Source: CAYQJL01 sp964612295
Lineage (GTDB): Bacteria; Eisenbacteria; RBG-16-71-46; CAIMUX01; WJJG01
Reading direction: 5' to 3'
DNA length: 64,000 nt
NCBI GenBank assembly: GCA_964612295.1
Contig: CAZTDY010000001.1
Coordinates: 124,001 to 188,000 of the forward strand
A program made the translations under genes and the position numbers. Below are positions 43,780 to 52,188 of this stretch, piece by piece. The notes beneath the pieces are model-generated. The model saw nothing but the letters and a program-made list of their open reading frames with translations, was not told where the DNA came from and did not search any database. Each line of letters starts with the position of its first letter. Position 1 is the stretch's first letter.

Positions 43780-46035
43780 ATGGATGGCAAAGCCACGCAA
43801 AGCGGGCGGGTGTCGCCACCGGTGAGTGCGCCGCGAGTGTTCGCGCTCGCGATCAGGTGCGGACTTGCGATCCTGTTGCTCTGTGCGCTGGCCGGCTGCA
43901 TTCTCCTGCCGGAGGAAGGTTTTGTCGGGGAGCAGGTCATGAACCGGCCTCCGGTGGTTCAGATCACCGGAGGCGTTCTTGAAGAGGGTGGGGAGCAGCC
44001 AGCGCGGGTTCATTTCTATTGGCACGGCGCCGACCATGATGGGGTCGTGCGCTGGTTTGAGTGGGCAATCGATGACACGGTCACCGAGCAGGCCTGGCAT
44101 CGCACCACCAACTTCGACGAGGAGATCTCCTTCGGGGCATCCGCGCCCACCGGCGAGCAGGGCGCCTACAGCGACTGGCACACCTTCTACGTCCGGGCCG
44201 TGGATGACGATTTCGAGCGATCGGAGCCTGATCGCCGGATCTTCAACGCCCAGACGATCGCGCCCACCTCTGCAATCGAGAGCCCGCGCCCGGGCCCCAA
44301 CTCGGTGTGGGCCTCCACGCTCCTCATGTCCTGGACCGGTCAGGATCTCGATGGATCACGTCCCGACAAGCTGCCGGCTTACTTCGACATCAAGCTCGTC
44401 CGGATTCCCTCAGGCGTCGACTACAACGATTCCGCCTCTGTTTTTCAGGTGTTCGCCGATAGCGCCAATGAACTGGTGAGCACCCCGATTCGCGGTGACT
44501 ACCCACTCGACGACGATGACCTCTACCAGCAGGCCAGGCGCCGCTGGATCCGGTTGCCGGGCACCACCACCAGCTACTGGCTCGACGAGATGCAGACCTA
44601 CGAGCGATACGCATTCGTGGTGCGCGCCATCGACGAGGCCGGCGCCGTCGAGGAGGTGTTCGCCCTGGATGAGAACTACGTCATCTTCCGGGTCGCGGAT
44701 CGGCAGATCGTGATCACCTTATTCGAACCGGCTCTGGGTACACGGGAGTACAACGCGGGGGACTGGGGCGAACCCTGGGTGGTCTCGGTCGCCCCTGATC
44801 AGCTCATTCGTTTCCAGTGGTTCGGTGACGCGACCTTAAGCGGAACCTCGCCGGGGCCCTGCAACTACGGATTCGACATCCCCGATCCCGATGACGAGGC
44901 CTTCCGCTCGGTGGATGGCCGGGGAGGCTGGATCGGATGGGCGAACCGCTCCCGCATGGTGGAGCCGATCTCCTTCAGCGCCGAGGATGACTATGTCCAC
45001 TACTTCTACTTCAAGATGAGGGACATCTCCAACAACCCGAACACGGAGACGCGGGCGGTGGTCGAGATCCGCGTCGCTGACTTCTCTTTCGATCGGCCCT
45101 TCCTCGTCGTCGATGACCTGCGCTTCGCGCCGAAGCCCTGCCAGGGCACCGAACTGACGCGTGACGACGAGACCGACCCGTGGCGGTTGACCTATTCCCC
45201 CGAGCAGGACAGCTACGGTGGAGTCCTCGCCGGGGCACAGGAGTTCCTCCCGCCGGGTGAGACCTTCCGCAGATTCGACGTTTTCGGTGAAGGAGATGAG
45301 CGCGGAACACCAACGGTGGGCGACGACTTCGTCGAGGTCCTCGGCCGCTATCAGACTCTGATCTGGGATGCGGGGAGCGAGCGCGGGACGGGTCTCTGGC
45401 TGGCGGGGGCAGAGAATCACTACCTCTCGGCCTACATCGGACGAGGAGGGAACCTGCTGCTCTACACCTACATCGGCCCCGTCCAGCTCCTCCATCGATA
45501 CCTATCGTTCGACTACGACATGGGCGCGCGCCACTTCTGTGCCGATGAGATGAACTTCTCCGCCGGGTATCACTGGAGCAGGACCAGTCTGCTCTGGCAG
45601 TTTTTGGGGGTCCGCGGATGCGTGGACAAGCCGAGGGGTTCGACCACGCACGGGAACCCGGAGAAGTCCTTGCGCGGCGCCATTGCTGAGAATCCGCGCT
45701 ATCCCGACCTGTTCCTGGATCCGCAGCGGTGGCCATGTGAAGATTGCGTAATGAATTACGAGGCGCTGGTCACGGAGATCGCGGACCCCGACATCGTGCC
45801 CTGGTTCGAGGTGCAGGAGGGGTTGGAGATTCTCTACCGGGCACAGACCCTCGAGCCCGACACGCCTTTATCGGGTGCGCCGGTCGCCTGGCGCACGGAA
45901 GCGGCCGCGGGCGCATCTCCCGATCGGGGGCGGGTGGTCTGCTTCGGATTCCACCCGTACGCGTTCGACGAGAGGTCAGTCGAATCGGCCTTCACCCTGG
46001 CGGTTCATTGGCTTCTCACGGGGAGGGACTACTAA
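43780..46035 (+). CDS. Large lipoprotein A, related to the genes at 46222 and 47894
   Basis: 751 aa. The signal LAILLLCALAGC has an ideal lipobox. The mature N-terminus continues ILLPEEGFVGEQV. An Ig/FN3-like module follows: VHFYWHGADHDGVVRWFEWA. Two more beta domains and a C-terminal half containing FLVVDDLRFAPKPC, then YQTLIWDAGSERGTG and LSAYIGRGGNLLLYTYIG recall amidotransferase-like folds without obvious catalytic residues. It lacks a type IX-style tail and ends VHWLLTGRDY. The start is uncertain (ATG 43765 or 43780; GAGG nine bases before the latter). Function unknown. Confidence 0.72.
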   Translation: MDGKATQSGRVSPPVSAPRVFALAIRCGLAILLLCALAGCILLPEEGFVGEQVMNRPPVVQITGGVLEEGGEQPARVHFYWHGADHDGVVRWFEWAIDDTVTEQAWHRTTNFDEEISFGASAPTGEQGAYSDWHTFYVRAVDDDFERSEPDRRIFNAQTIAPTSAIESPRPGPNSVWASTLLMSWTGQDLDGSRPDKLPAYFDIKLVRIPSGVDYNDSASVFQVFADSANELVSTPIRGDYPLDDDDLYQQARRRWIRLPGTTTSYWLDEMQTYERYAFVVRAIDEAGAVEEVFALDENYVIFRVADRQIVITLFEPALGTREYNAGDWGEPWVVSVAPDQLIRFQWFGDATLSGTSPGPCNYGFDIPDPDDEAFRSVDGRGGWIGWANRSRMVEPISFSAEDDYVHYFYFKMRDISNNPNTETRAVVEIRVADFSFDRPFLVVDDLRFAPKPCQGTELTRDDETDPWRLTYSPEQDSYGGVLAGAQEFLPPGETFRRFDVFGEGDERGTPTVGDDFVEVLGRYQTLIWDAGSERGTGLWLAGAENHYLSAYIGRGGNLLLYTYIGPVQLLHRYLSFDYDMGARHFCADEMNFSAGYHWSRTSLLWQFLGVRGCVDKPRGSTTHGNPEKSLRGAIAENPRYPDLFLDPQRWPCEDCVMNYEALVTEIADPDIVPWFEVQEGLEILYRAQTLEPDTPLSGAPVAWRTEAAAGASPDRGRVVCFGFHPYAFDERSVESAFTLAVHWLLTGRDY

Positions 46036-46167
46036 CAAACCAGGGGCTGGAAGAGCGGTCGCAGAGATTGGCGACTGGGCGCGTTCACTCCTAGACTACT
46101 CTGGAGGCTGCAGTTTGCTCAGGGCCCCTTTCTCATTGCAGGGGTAGGGGTTTGGCCCCATTTCGGA

Positions 46168-46196
46168 TTGACACCCCCAGGGGGCTTTGGTAGCCT
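46168..46196 (+). promoter_or_regulatory. Promoter before lipoprotein B
   Basis: TTGACA (46168-46173), 17 bases, TAGCCT (46191-46196), extended TGG. It lies 26 bases before the ATG at 46222, so the last two lipoproteins and the WD40 protein may have their own transcript. Confidence 0.5.
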
Positions 46197-46221
46197 GCGG
46201 TCCTCTATGGGAGGGAGAAAT

Positions 46222-47826
46222 ATGCTTGGAAAAAGCCGTGGACGCACCGGCGCGGTGCTAGCCCGCCGGTCATTTTCCATCCTCGCTGTGTTGGCTGGAT
46301 GTATGGTCGTTCTCCTCTTCGGGTGCCGTGACGAGTTGGCGACCACGTTGGACACCAACCTGGCTCCGGACACGTACCTGACGGGAGTGCCGGCCGAGAG
46401 CACCGCAACATTCTATCGGGTGCACCTCTACTGGTACGGCAACGACGAGGATGGCCGGGTGGTCGGGTACGAGTATGCGGTGACCGACTCATTCCCCGCG
46501 GATGAGGACACGATTACCTACCACTACACCACCAAGACCGACTCGGTCTTTCTGTTTCCGGTCGGTGCTTCCGAGCAGATTCTCGGCCACCGCTTCTACA
46601 TCCGCGCTATAGACAACGCAGGGGTCCAGGATCCCGAACCGGCGTGGGCGTTTTTCGGCGCTATCGACCTGATCCCTCCGCTTCCGGTTTTTACGATTGC
46701 CGAAGCATACGATCCGGACACGGGCGAGAGCGTTGCTCTGACCTCCACGCATGAATCCGAGCCGAGCGACACGGTGAACGCCGGCTGGGATGTCCGCTTT
46801 GAGTGGACCGGGATCGACGCCGACCGCATGATCGACGCCAACGGCGATACGGTGACCGTCGGGCAGATTCTCCAGTACGAGTACTGGCTGCTACCCATCC
46901 AGAACACGCCCATTCTGGTCAGCCCGGAAGACACGGTTGCCGTGTATGACGATCTCTCCAGCGGGAAGTACAAGTTCAGCCTTCGGGCGGTCGACGATGC
47001 GGGTTTCATGGGGCTGGATCCCACGGTCCGCACGTTCGTCTGGAACAAAGACCCGCAAACCTACTTCGCCCGAGCACTCAACCCGGCCACCAGCGATTCG
47101 GCCGTCTATTTCGAGGTCGATTGGACCGGCCTCGAGGCGCCGCTCACCTTCTTTGAAGGCGATACGATTCCGCTGGTCTGGTCCCGACCGGGTGGATCGG
47201 TTCGGAAGGTGAATCTCACCATGGGTTTGAGAGGTCATGACCCCGATGACCTCGACGGATCCGGCGTGCGCGGCTTCCAATACCGGCTCGGCGTCGGACA
47301 GTGGAAGTCCGACGTGGACACCACGGACAACATCCTTGAGATCAACCGCCTGAGCACGACCAACAGCTACATCCAAGCGCGGTGCACCGACGGGCAGGGC
47401 CGGCGCGATGGCTCACCGGCGGGCCTTGGCGTGTATATCAACCGGGCTCCCAATCTTCTGCAGAATGTGGCCGCGGACGGTGAGCCCGAACTGCTCATGC
47501 ATCCTTTCCCGGATGACGTCATTCGCTACGACGACATTGCGGCCTGGGGTGACTCGATCCTGATTCGGGTGCGCGCTGCCGATCCGGACAGTTCGACCAA
47601 CAAATTCCACTACTCCTTCCGAATCGAAGGTGGCTGCGGGAGCGCGCTCTACACAAACCGCAACGACGACTCGGTCCGGGAGTACCGCGAGCTGAAGATG
47701 GAGTGGCCGACCGCCTGCGGAACCAGCGGCGACTTCGCGATCGGCGTACGAATCGAAGAGGATGCCCGAAGCGACGGCGGAACCAGGCTATCGTTCCGTT
47801 CGATTCCGTTCACGGTAACCGACTAG
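46222..47826 (+). CDS. Lipoprotein B with FN3/Ig-like modules
   Basis: 534 aa. Signal peptide with lipobox LLFGC. The first module (TFYRVHLYWYGNDEDGRVVGY, EYAVTD) matches the corresponding segment in lipoproteins A and C (FYW.G.D.DG.V..FEWAIDD). Several more Ig/FN3-like sandwiches follow (FYIRAIDNAGVQDPEPAWAF; YKFSLRAVDDAGFMGLDPTV). There is no amidotransferase-like half and no sorting tail. ATG 46222 has GGAGGGAG four bases upstream. Probably anchored in the outer membrane as part of the same surface assembly. Confidence 0.72.
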   Translation: MLGKSRGRTGAVLARRSFSILAVLAGCMVVLLFGCRDELATTLDTNLAPDTYLTGVPAESTATFYRVHLYWYGNDEDGRVVGYEYAVTDSFPADEDTITYHYTTKTDSVFLFPVGASEQILGHRFYIRAIDNAGVQDPEPAWAFFGAIDLIPPLPVFTIAEAYDPDTGESVALTSTHESEPSDTVNAGWDVRFEWTGIDADRMIDANGDTVTVGQILQYEYWLLPIQNTPILVSPEDTVAVYDDLSSGKYKFSLRAVDDAGFMGLDPTVRTFVWNKDPQTYFARALNPATSDSAVYFEVDWTGLEAPLTFFEGDTIPLVWSRPGGSVRKVNLTMGLRGHDPDDLDGSGVRGFQYRLGVGQWKSDVDTTDNILEINRLSTTNSYIQARCTDGQGRRDGSPAGLGVYINRAPNLLQNVAADGEPELLMHPFPDDVIRYDDIAAWGDSILIRVRAADPDSSTNKFHYSFRIEGGCGSALYTNRNDDSVREYRELKMEWPTACGTSGDFAIGVRIEEDARSDGGTRLSFRSIPFTVTD

Positions 47827-47893
47827 CCCCGCAAGGTCCTTGTTGATCGCCGGAGCGGTTGCCGGGGTCCCAGAAAACATGAGGGTGGGTCCC

Positions 47894-50104
47894 ATGAGAG
47901 TCTCAAAGATCGTAGGGTTTGGACTGATCGCCGGCCTGGTGATCGGCCTTGGTCTCTTCTCCCCGAGTTGTATCCTTCTGCCCGAGGAGGGCTTTAGCGG
48001 CGACGTCGTTCCCAACCTGCGTCCCTCGGTCCACATCACCGGAGGGGTTCTGGAAGAAGGGGTCGATGCGGATGCGCTCATCCATTTCTACTGGAACGGA
48101 TCCGACAACGACGGTGTGGTTCGCTGGTTCGAGTGGGCGATCGACGACACCGTCTGCGAAGGCGCGTGGCATCGCACCACACGTTTCGACGAGACGATTT
48201 CGTTTCCCGCCACGACACACCGTGGCGACAATCAGACGTTCACGGATTGGCATACGTTCTACGTGCGGTCGGTCGACGACGACTTCCAGCGCTCGGGTGC
48301 GGACAAACGATTCTTCAATGCGGTGACCATCGCTCCGGTGAGTTCGATCACCCAGCCGGTGCCGGGCAGCTCCAACCAGTGGGCGTCCACACTCAAGATG
48401 TCCTGGCAGGGGGTGGACACGGATGGGTCCCGGGCCGACAATCTCCCGTCCTGGTTCGACATCAAACTGGTCAGAGTGCCGGGCAGCATGGCTGACGACG
48501 ACTCGACGGGCCAACGGAAGCTCTTTGCTGACAGCACCAACCTGTTGCAGGCGGTGCCTTTGCGCAGCGACTATCCGCTCGACAGTGATGATCTCTACGA
48601 CCAGGCGCGTCGCCAATGGACTCGATTGCCGGGTACGACGAACGAGTACTGGCTTGAGGGTCTGGAGGTCTATTCGGACTACGCATTTGCCGTCAAGGCG
48701 ATTGATGAGCTGGGGGCCGAGGAGCCGGTTCTCGATCGGGGTCGGAACTACGCGATCTTCCGCGTTGAGGACAGGCGGATCACCGTTGTCCTCTTTGAAC
48801 CCGCTCTCGGGAATCGGGAGTTCAATGCCGGTGACTGGCCGCTCGTGCCCTGGGAGGTCACGGTCGCCCCCGGACAGTCAATCCGCTTCCAGTGGATTGG
48901 AGACGCGAGCCTGAGCGGGACGGAGGCAGGACCCTGCAACTATGGATTCGATATCTCCGATCCGGACGATGAGTCATTCCGTTCGATCGACGGCGTGGGC
49001 GGCTACATCGGGTGGGCCGCGCGTACCCGAATGCAGGAACCCATTTCCTTCTCCGAGGATGATGGACCGGTCCACCACTTCTATCTCAAAATGCGCGATG
49101 TATCGAACAACCCGGACACCGAGACCCGGTGTCACGTGGTCATCAACGTGGCCGAGTTTTCATTCGATCGCCCTTTCCTGATCGTTGACGATCTGCGATT
49201 CGCGCCGAAGCAGTGTGTCGGGTCGCTTCTCCAGGATGACGAAACCGACTATTGGCGGCTTCGCTTCGACGAAGAGACGCAGACCCACGCCGGAGTGCTG
49301 GCGGGCGTCTACGACTTCATGTTGCCCACCGACGAGATCGAGTACTACTCGGTCTATCGCGACAATGAGCTCAGCCGGGCGCCGGATATCGACTCGGAGT
49401 TCCTCGAAGTGCTTGGTCGATATCAGTGTGTGATCTGGGATTGTGGTCATGATCAGACGGCCGGGCTTCTTGTGGCGGCGGGTGAGAATCAGTTCCTGTC
49501 GGCCTATGTCGGGTTGGGAGGCAACCTGCTCCTCAATACCTTCATCGGTCCCGCGCAGGTGATTGATGGCAAGATCGGGTTCGACGCACCGTCAGCAAAG
49601 TGTCCGCGGGAGGAGGATTTTGCGGCCGGCTACTACTGGAACCGCCTCAGCTTCCTCTGGCAGTTCCTCAACCTGACCGGCTGCATCGACAAACCTCGAG
49701 GCACGACGACCCAGGGGAATCTGGACGAGGCTCTGGTCGCCGCGATCGCCGAGAATCCCATCTATCCGGATCTCTATCTCGACCCAATTCGGTGGCCGTG
49801 CGACGACGGCATCATGAACTACGAGGCCCTCGTCTCGAACACGACGGATCCCGATGTCATTCCCTGGTACGAACTCCAGGATGGTCTGGACGTCATATAC
49901 CGGGCCCAAACCAAGGTCACGACGTACCAGTCAGAACTACACGACAAGCCAATTGCCTGGAGAACTTATCCCCTCGAAGGGGAGCAAACCGACCGTGGTC
50001 GCATTGTGTGTCTCGCGTTCCATCCCTACTTCTTTGACGAGACGGCGGTGGAGACCGCGATGACGAACGCGTTGCACTGGCTGGTGAGCGGTTCCGACTA
50101 TTAG
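47894..50104 (+). CDS. Large lipoprotein C, paralogue of lipoprotein A
   Basis: 736 aa, aligning along its whole length with lipoprotein A. Shared landmarks are CILLPEEGFSGDVVPN, ITGGVLEEG, FYWNGSDNDGVVRWFEWAID, then SFDRPFLIVDDLRFAPKQC, RYQCVIWDCGHDQTAG, and LSAYVGLGGNLLLNTFIG, ending LHWLVSGSDY. The lipobox is weaker (LFSPSC). ATG 47894 follows AGGGTGGG. The pair arose by gene duplication, with lipoprotein B between them. Function unknown. Confidence 0.75.
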   Translation: MRVSKIVGFGLIAGLVIGLGLFSPSCILLPEEGFSGDVVPNLRPSVHITGGVLEEGVDADALIHFYWNGSDNDGVVRWFEWAIDDTVCEGAWHRTTRFDETISFPATTHRGDNQTFTDWHTFYVRSVDDDFQRSGADKRFFNAVTIAPVSSITQPVPGSSNQWASTLKMSWQGVDTDGSRADNLPSWFDIKLVRVPGSMADDDSTGQRKLFADSTNLLQAVPLRSDYPLDSDDLYDQARRQWTRLPGTTNEYWLEGLEVYSDYAFAVKAIDELGAEEPVLDRGRNYAIFRVEDRRITVVLFEPALGNREFNAGDWPLVPWEVTVAPGQSIRFQWIGDASLSGTEAGPCNYGFDISDPDDESFRSIDGVGGYIGWAARTRMQEPISFSEDDGPVHHFYLKMRDVSNNPDTETRCHVVINVAEFSFDRPFLIVDDLRFAPKQCVGSLLQDDETDYWRLRFDEETQTHAGVLAGVYDFMLPTDEIEYYSVYRDNELSRAPDIDSEFLEVLGRYQCVIWDCGHDQTAGLLVAAGENQFLSAYVGLGGNLLLNTFIGPAQVIDGKIGFDAPSAKCPREEDFAAGYYWNRLSFLWQFLNLTGCIDKPRGTTTQGNLDEALVAAIAENPIYPDLYLDPIRWPCDDGIMNYEALVSNTTDPDVIPWYELQDGLDVIYRAQTKVTTYQSELHDKPIAWRTYPLEGEQTDRGRIVCLAFHPYFFDETAVETAMTNALHWLVSGSDY

Positions 50105-50150
50105 CGAACCGGGCTCGCGCGGATGCGGGCAACCGGAAGGGGTACGGCTG

Positions 50151-51953
50151 ATGAAATCACGGGTGATCAGATTCCTGATCCTGGGTGGGTGTTTGGGGGT
50201 CATGATTCCGCTGGCCGGCGCGGTCTCTTTTGATCCTGATGCTGCGGTAGGGGATCGCCTCGTGGAGCTCGCCTGGCAACCGGATGCGGATGATCCTGTC
50301 TTCACCGGAAACCTGAAGCTCTTCCCGAGGGGAGACACGCACCTTGGGGCGGGCGCGCTCCGTTTTCTCTCCATCACGCGCGACGGCCAGGCGATGTGGG
50401 CCTGGGACGACGGACTCCGGAGCTTCGTGCTGGTTGGGCAGGACGCGCTGGGCGCCTATGTCGCGCTGGACACCTTGAGTGCGCTGGATCAGTCCCTCAC
50501 CCCGATCACCTTCGCGACCCATTCCCTGGGTGCGATGCTCATCGCCGGTCTCGAGGATGGACGCGTGGCCATTTGGAGGCCGCAGACCACCGACGACTGG
50601 AGTCTGGAGAGCGGCCATGACGGGGCCTGCCGGGCGATCGCCTTCCGTCCCCTGGCGGGGGAGCGCGACTCGACCTACGTCACCGTGGGGGACGACGGGC
50701 TCTGGAAACGCTGGTCTCGCCCGGGGGTCATTCAGGATTCGCTGCCTCCCGATGGAGAGGCCACCTTTCCGGAAGGACTGACCGCCGTTGGGTTGGATCG
50801 GAGATCGGACAGGCTCGCGATAGGGTCTGCCACCGGTCGGGTCTACATGACCAATTTCTCGCCGACGGCGACGATTGACAATATAGAGGAGCACGACGGC
50901 CGAGCGATCACGGGTTTCACATTTTCAGAGAACTCGGACCGCATGGCGAGTGCGTCCGAGGATGGGGTCGTGGTCATCTGGAGCACGACCGTCGAGACCG
51001 TCCGCGGGAAGTTCCAACCGGAAGAAGAGTCGGGGATCTTCATCGCCTATACGCCCGGCCATAGTCGCTACGTCACCTACGCGCTGACCAACGGCACGTT
51101 GGGCTTCATAGACGGATTCAGCGCCCGCGCCTATGGGGCGATTGACAATCTGGGCCGGGAGATTTCCTGTTTCGCGCTCTCCACGGAGGGAGTCGTCGGC
51201 TTCTACGGAGGACCGTCCGGCGAATTCGAATGGTGGTACCAGGGCCGCTGCATTCCCAGTGACGAAATCTCGGAGTGTTTCGGCGGGTATCAGATCTTCC
51301 GTGGCCTCTATCCCGATGAGGAGACGGAGCGGCTGACCCTGTTGCGCGTGTACGACTTCAGCGACACGACCTGGGGATGGACCTCGACCGATACCCTGCG
51401 CATGTTCGTGGATCCCGATTCGGTCATTTCCGCCGATGGCGAAGAGGATCGCCTGGTCGCGGGACCGCACAACGGCATCCCGCACTACTACTCCATCGTC
51501 AAGTACTACTGGCGGTTCCTCGACGGCGCAGTTCACCTCGTTCCGAGCAATCTCGTCGACGCTGGTTTCTTCCGCCGCGACGGGGAGACCGAGCCGTCCC
51601 CCATCCTGGCCAGGGTTGATGCGGTCACGACGAAGCCGCTGCTCGGCGATGTCTACGTCGTGCCCAACCCGTACCTGGAAGGGGAGGAGACCTCGACCTT
51701 CGGTCCCTTGAGCCCCCCCCTGGTGCGTTTCTTCAACCTGCCGGATTTCGCCACGATTCGAATCTACTCGATCGGTGGAGATCTCGTGCGCCGGCTGGAA
51801 CACGAGCCGACGCCGGGCGACACGAGCGGCGGTTCCTGCCCGTGGGATCTGAAGAACGAACATGATCAGGACGTTGTTGCGGGCGTTTATGTCTTCGCGG
51901 TGGAGACGCCGGGCGGAGAGAGCACCCGCGGGTTCTTCACCCTGGTTCGGTAG
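50151..51953 (+). CDS. Secreted WD40-like beta-propeller protein with type IX-style tail
   Basis: 600 aa. Signal peptide LILGGCLGVMIPLAGA. Residues about 40-330 contain WD40-like blades such as AITGFTFSENSDRMASASED followed by GVVVIWS, and GHDGACRAIAFRPLAG. The C-terminal module begins VYVVPNPYLEGE and continues ATIRIYSIGGDLVRRLE and VAGVYVFAVETPGG, a FlgD/type IX-style sorting domain. It closes the surface cluster. ATG 50151 follows GGAAGGGG. It is followed by an inverted repeat that may terminate the operon. Partner or ligand unknown. Confidence 0.75.
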   Translation: MKSRVIRFLILGGCLGVMIPLAGAVSFDPDAAVGDRLVELAWQPDADDPVFTGNLKLFPRGDTHLGAGALRFLSITRDGQAMWAWDDGLRSFVLVGQDALGAYVALDTLSALDQSLTPITFATHSLGAMLIAGLEDGRVAIWRPQTTDDWSLESGHDGACRAIAFRPLAGERDSTYVTVGDDGLWKRWSRPGVIQDSLPPDGEATFPEGLTAVGLDRRSDRLAIGSATGRVYMTNFSPTATIDNIEEHDGRAITGFTFSENSDRMASASEDGVVVIWSTTVETVRGKFQPEEESGIFIAYTPGHSRYVTYALTNGTLGFIDGFSARAYGAIDNLGREISCFALSTEGVVGFYGGPSGEFEWWYQGRCIPSDEISECFGGYQIFRGLYPDEETERLTLLRVYDFSDTTWGWTSTDTLRMFVDPDSVISADGEEDRLVAGPHNGIPHYYSIVKYYWRFLDGAVHLVPSNLVDAGFFRRDGETEPSPILARVDAVTTKPLLGDVYVVPNPYLEGEETSTFGPLSPPLVRFFNLPDFATIRIYSIGGDLVRRLEHEPTPGDTSGGSCPWDLKNEHDQDVVAGVYVFAVETPGGESTRGFFTLVR

Positions 51954-51969
51954 TCAAACGGCGAACAGA

Positions 51970-52012
51970 TCCCCGACCGCTGCGTCACACCTCTGTCGGC
52001 GCGGGTCGGGGA
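51970..52012 (+). terminator. Inverted repeat after the WD40 gene
   Basis: TCCCCGACC (51970-51978) and GGTCGGGGA (52004-52012) are perfect inverted copies around a 25-base loop, followed by CTTCCTAT. Position just after the stop codon suits a terminator. Confidence 0.5.
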
Positions 52013-52048
52013 CTTCCTATGCGGCGCGAAAGCTGCAGTTTTGGAGGT

Positions 52049-52066
52049 TTGGCTGAATTCAGCCAA
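52049..52066. promoter_or_regulatory. Perfect 18-bp palindrome upstream of ppdK
   Basis: TTGGCTGAATTCAGCCAA reads the same on both strands. It lies 122 bases before the ppdK start codon. Length and symmetry suggest a dimeric regulator's operator; a small hairpin is the alternative. Confidence 0.45.
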
Positions 52067-52188
52067 CGGGGATCCGCGGCATACGAATCGTGGATCTGAA
52101 GCACAATCACGAAACGGCCTGCGAGGAGCACCCTCAAACGATCGAGATAGCCTGTCTTGGGCCGAAGGGTGAGCTGGAGGTAAATGAC

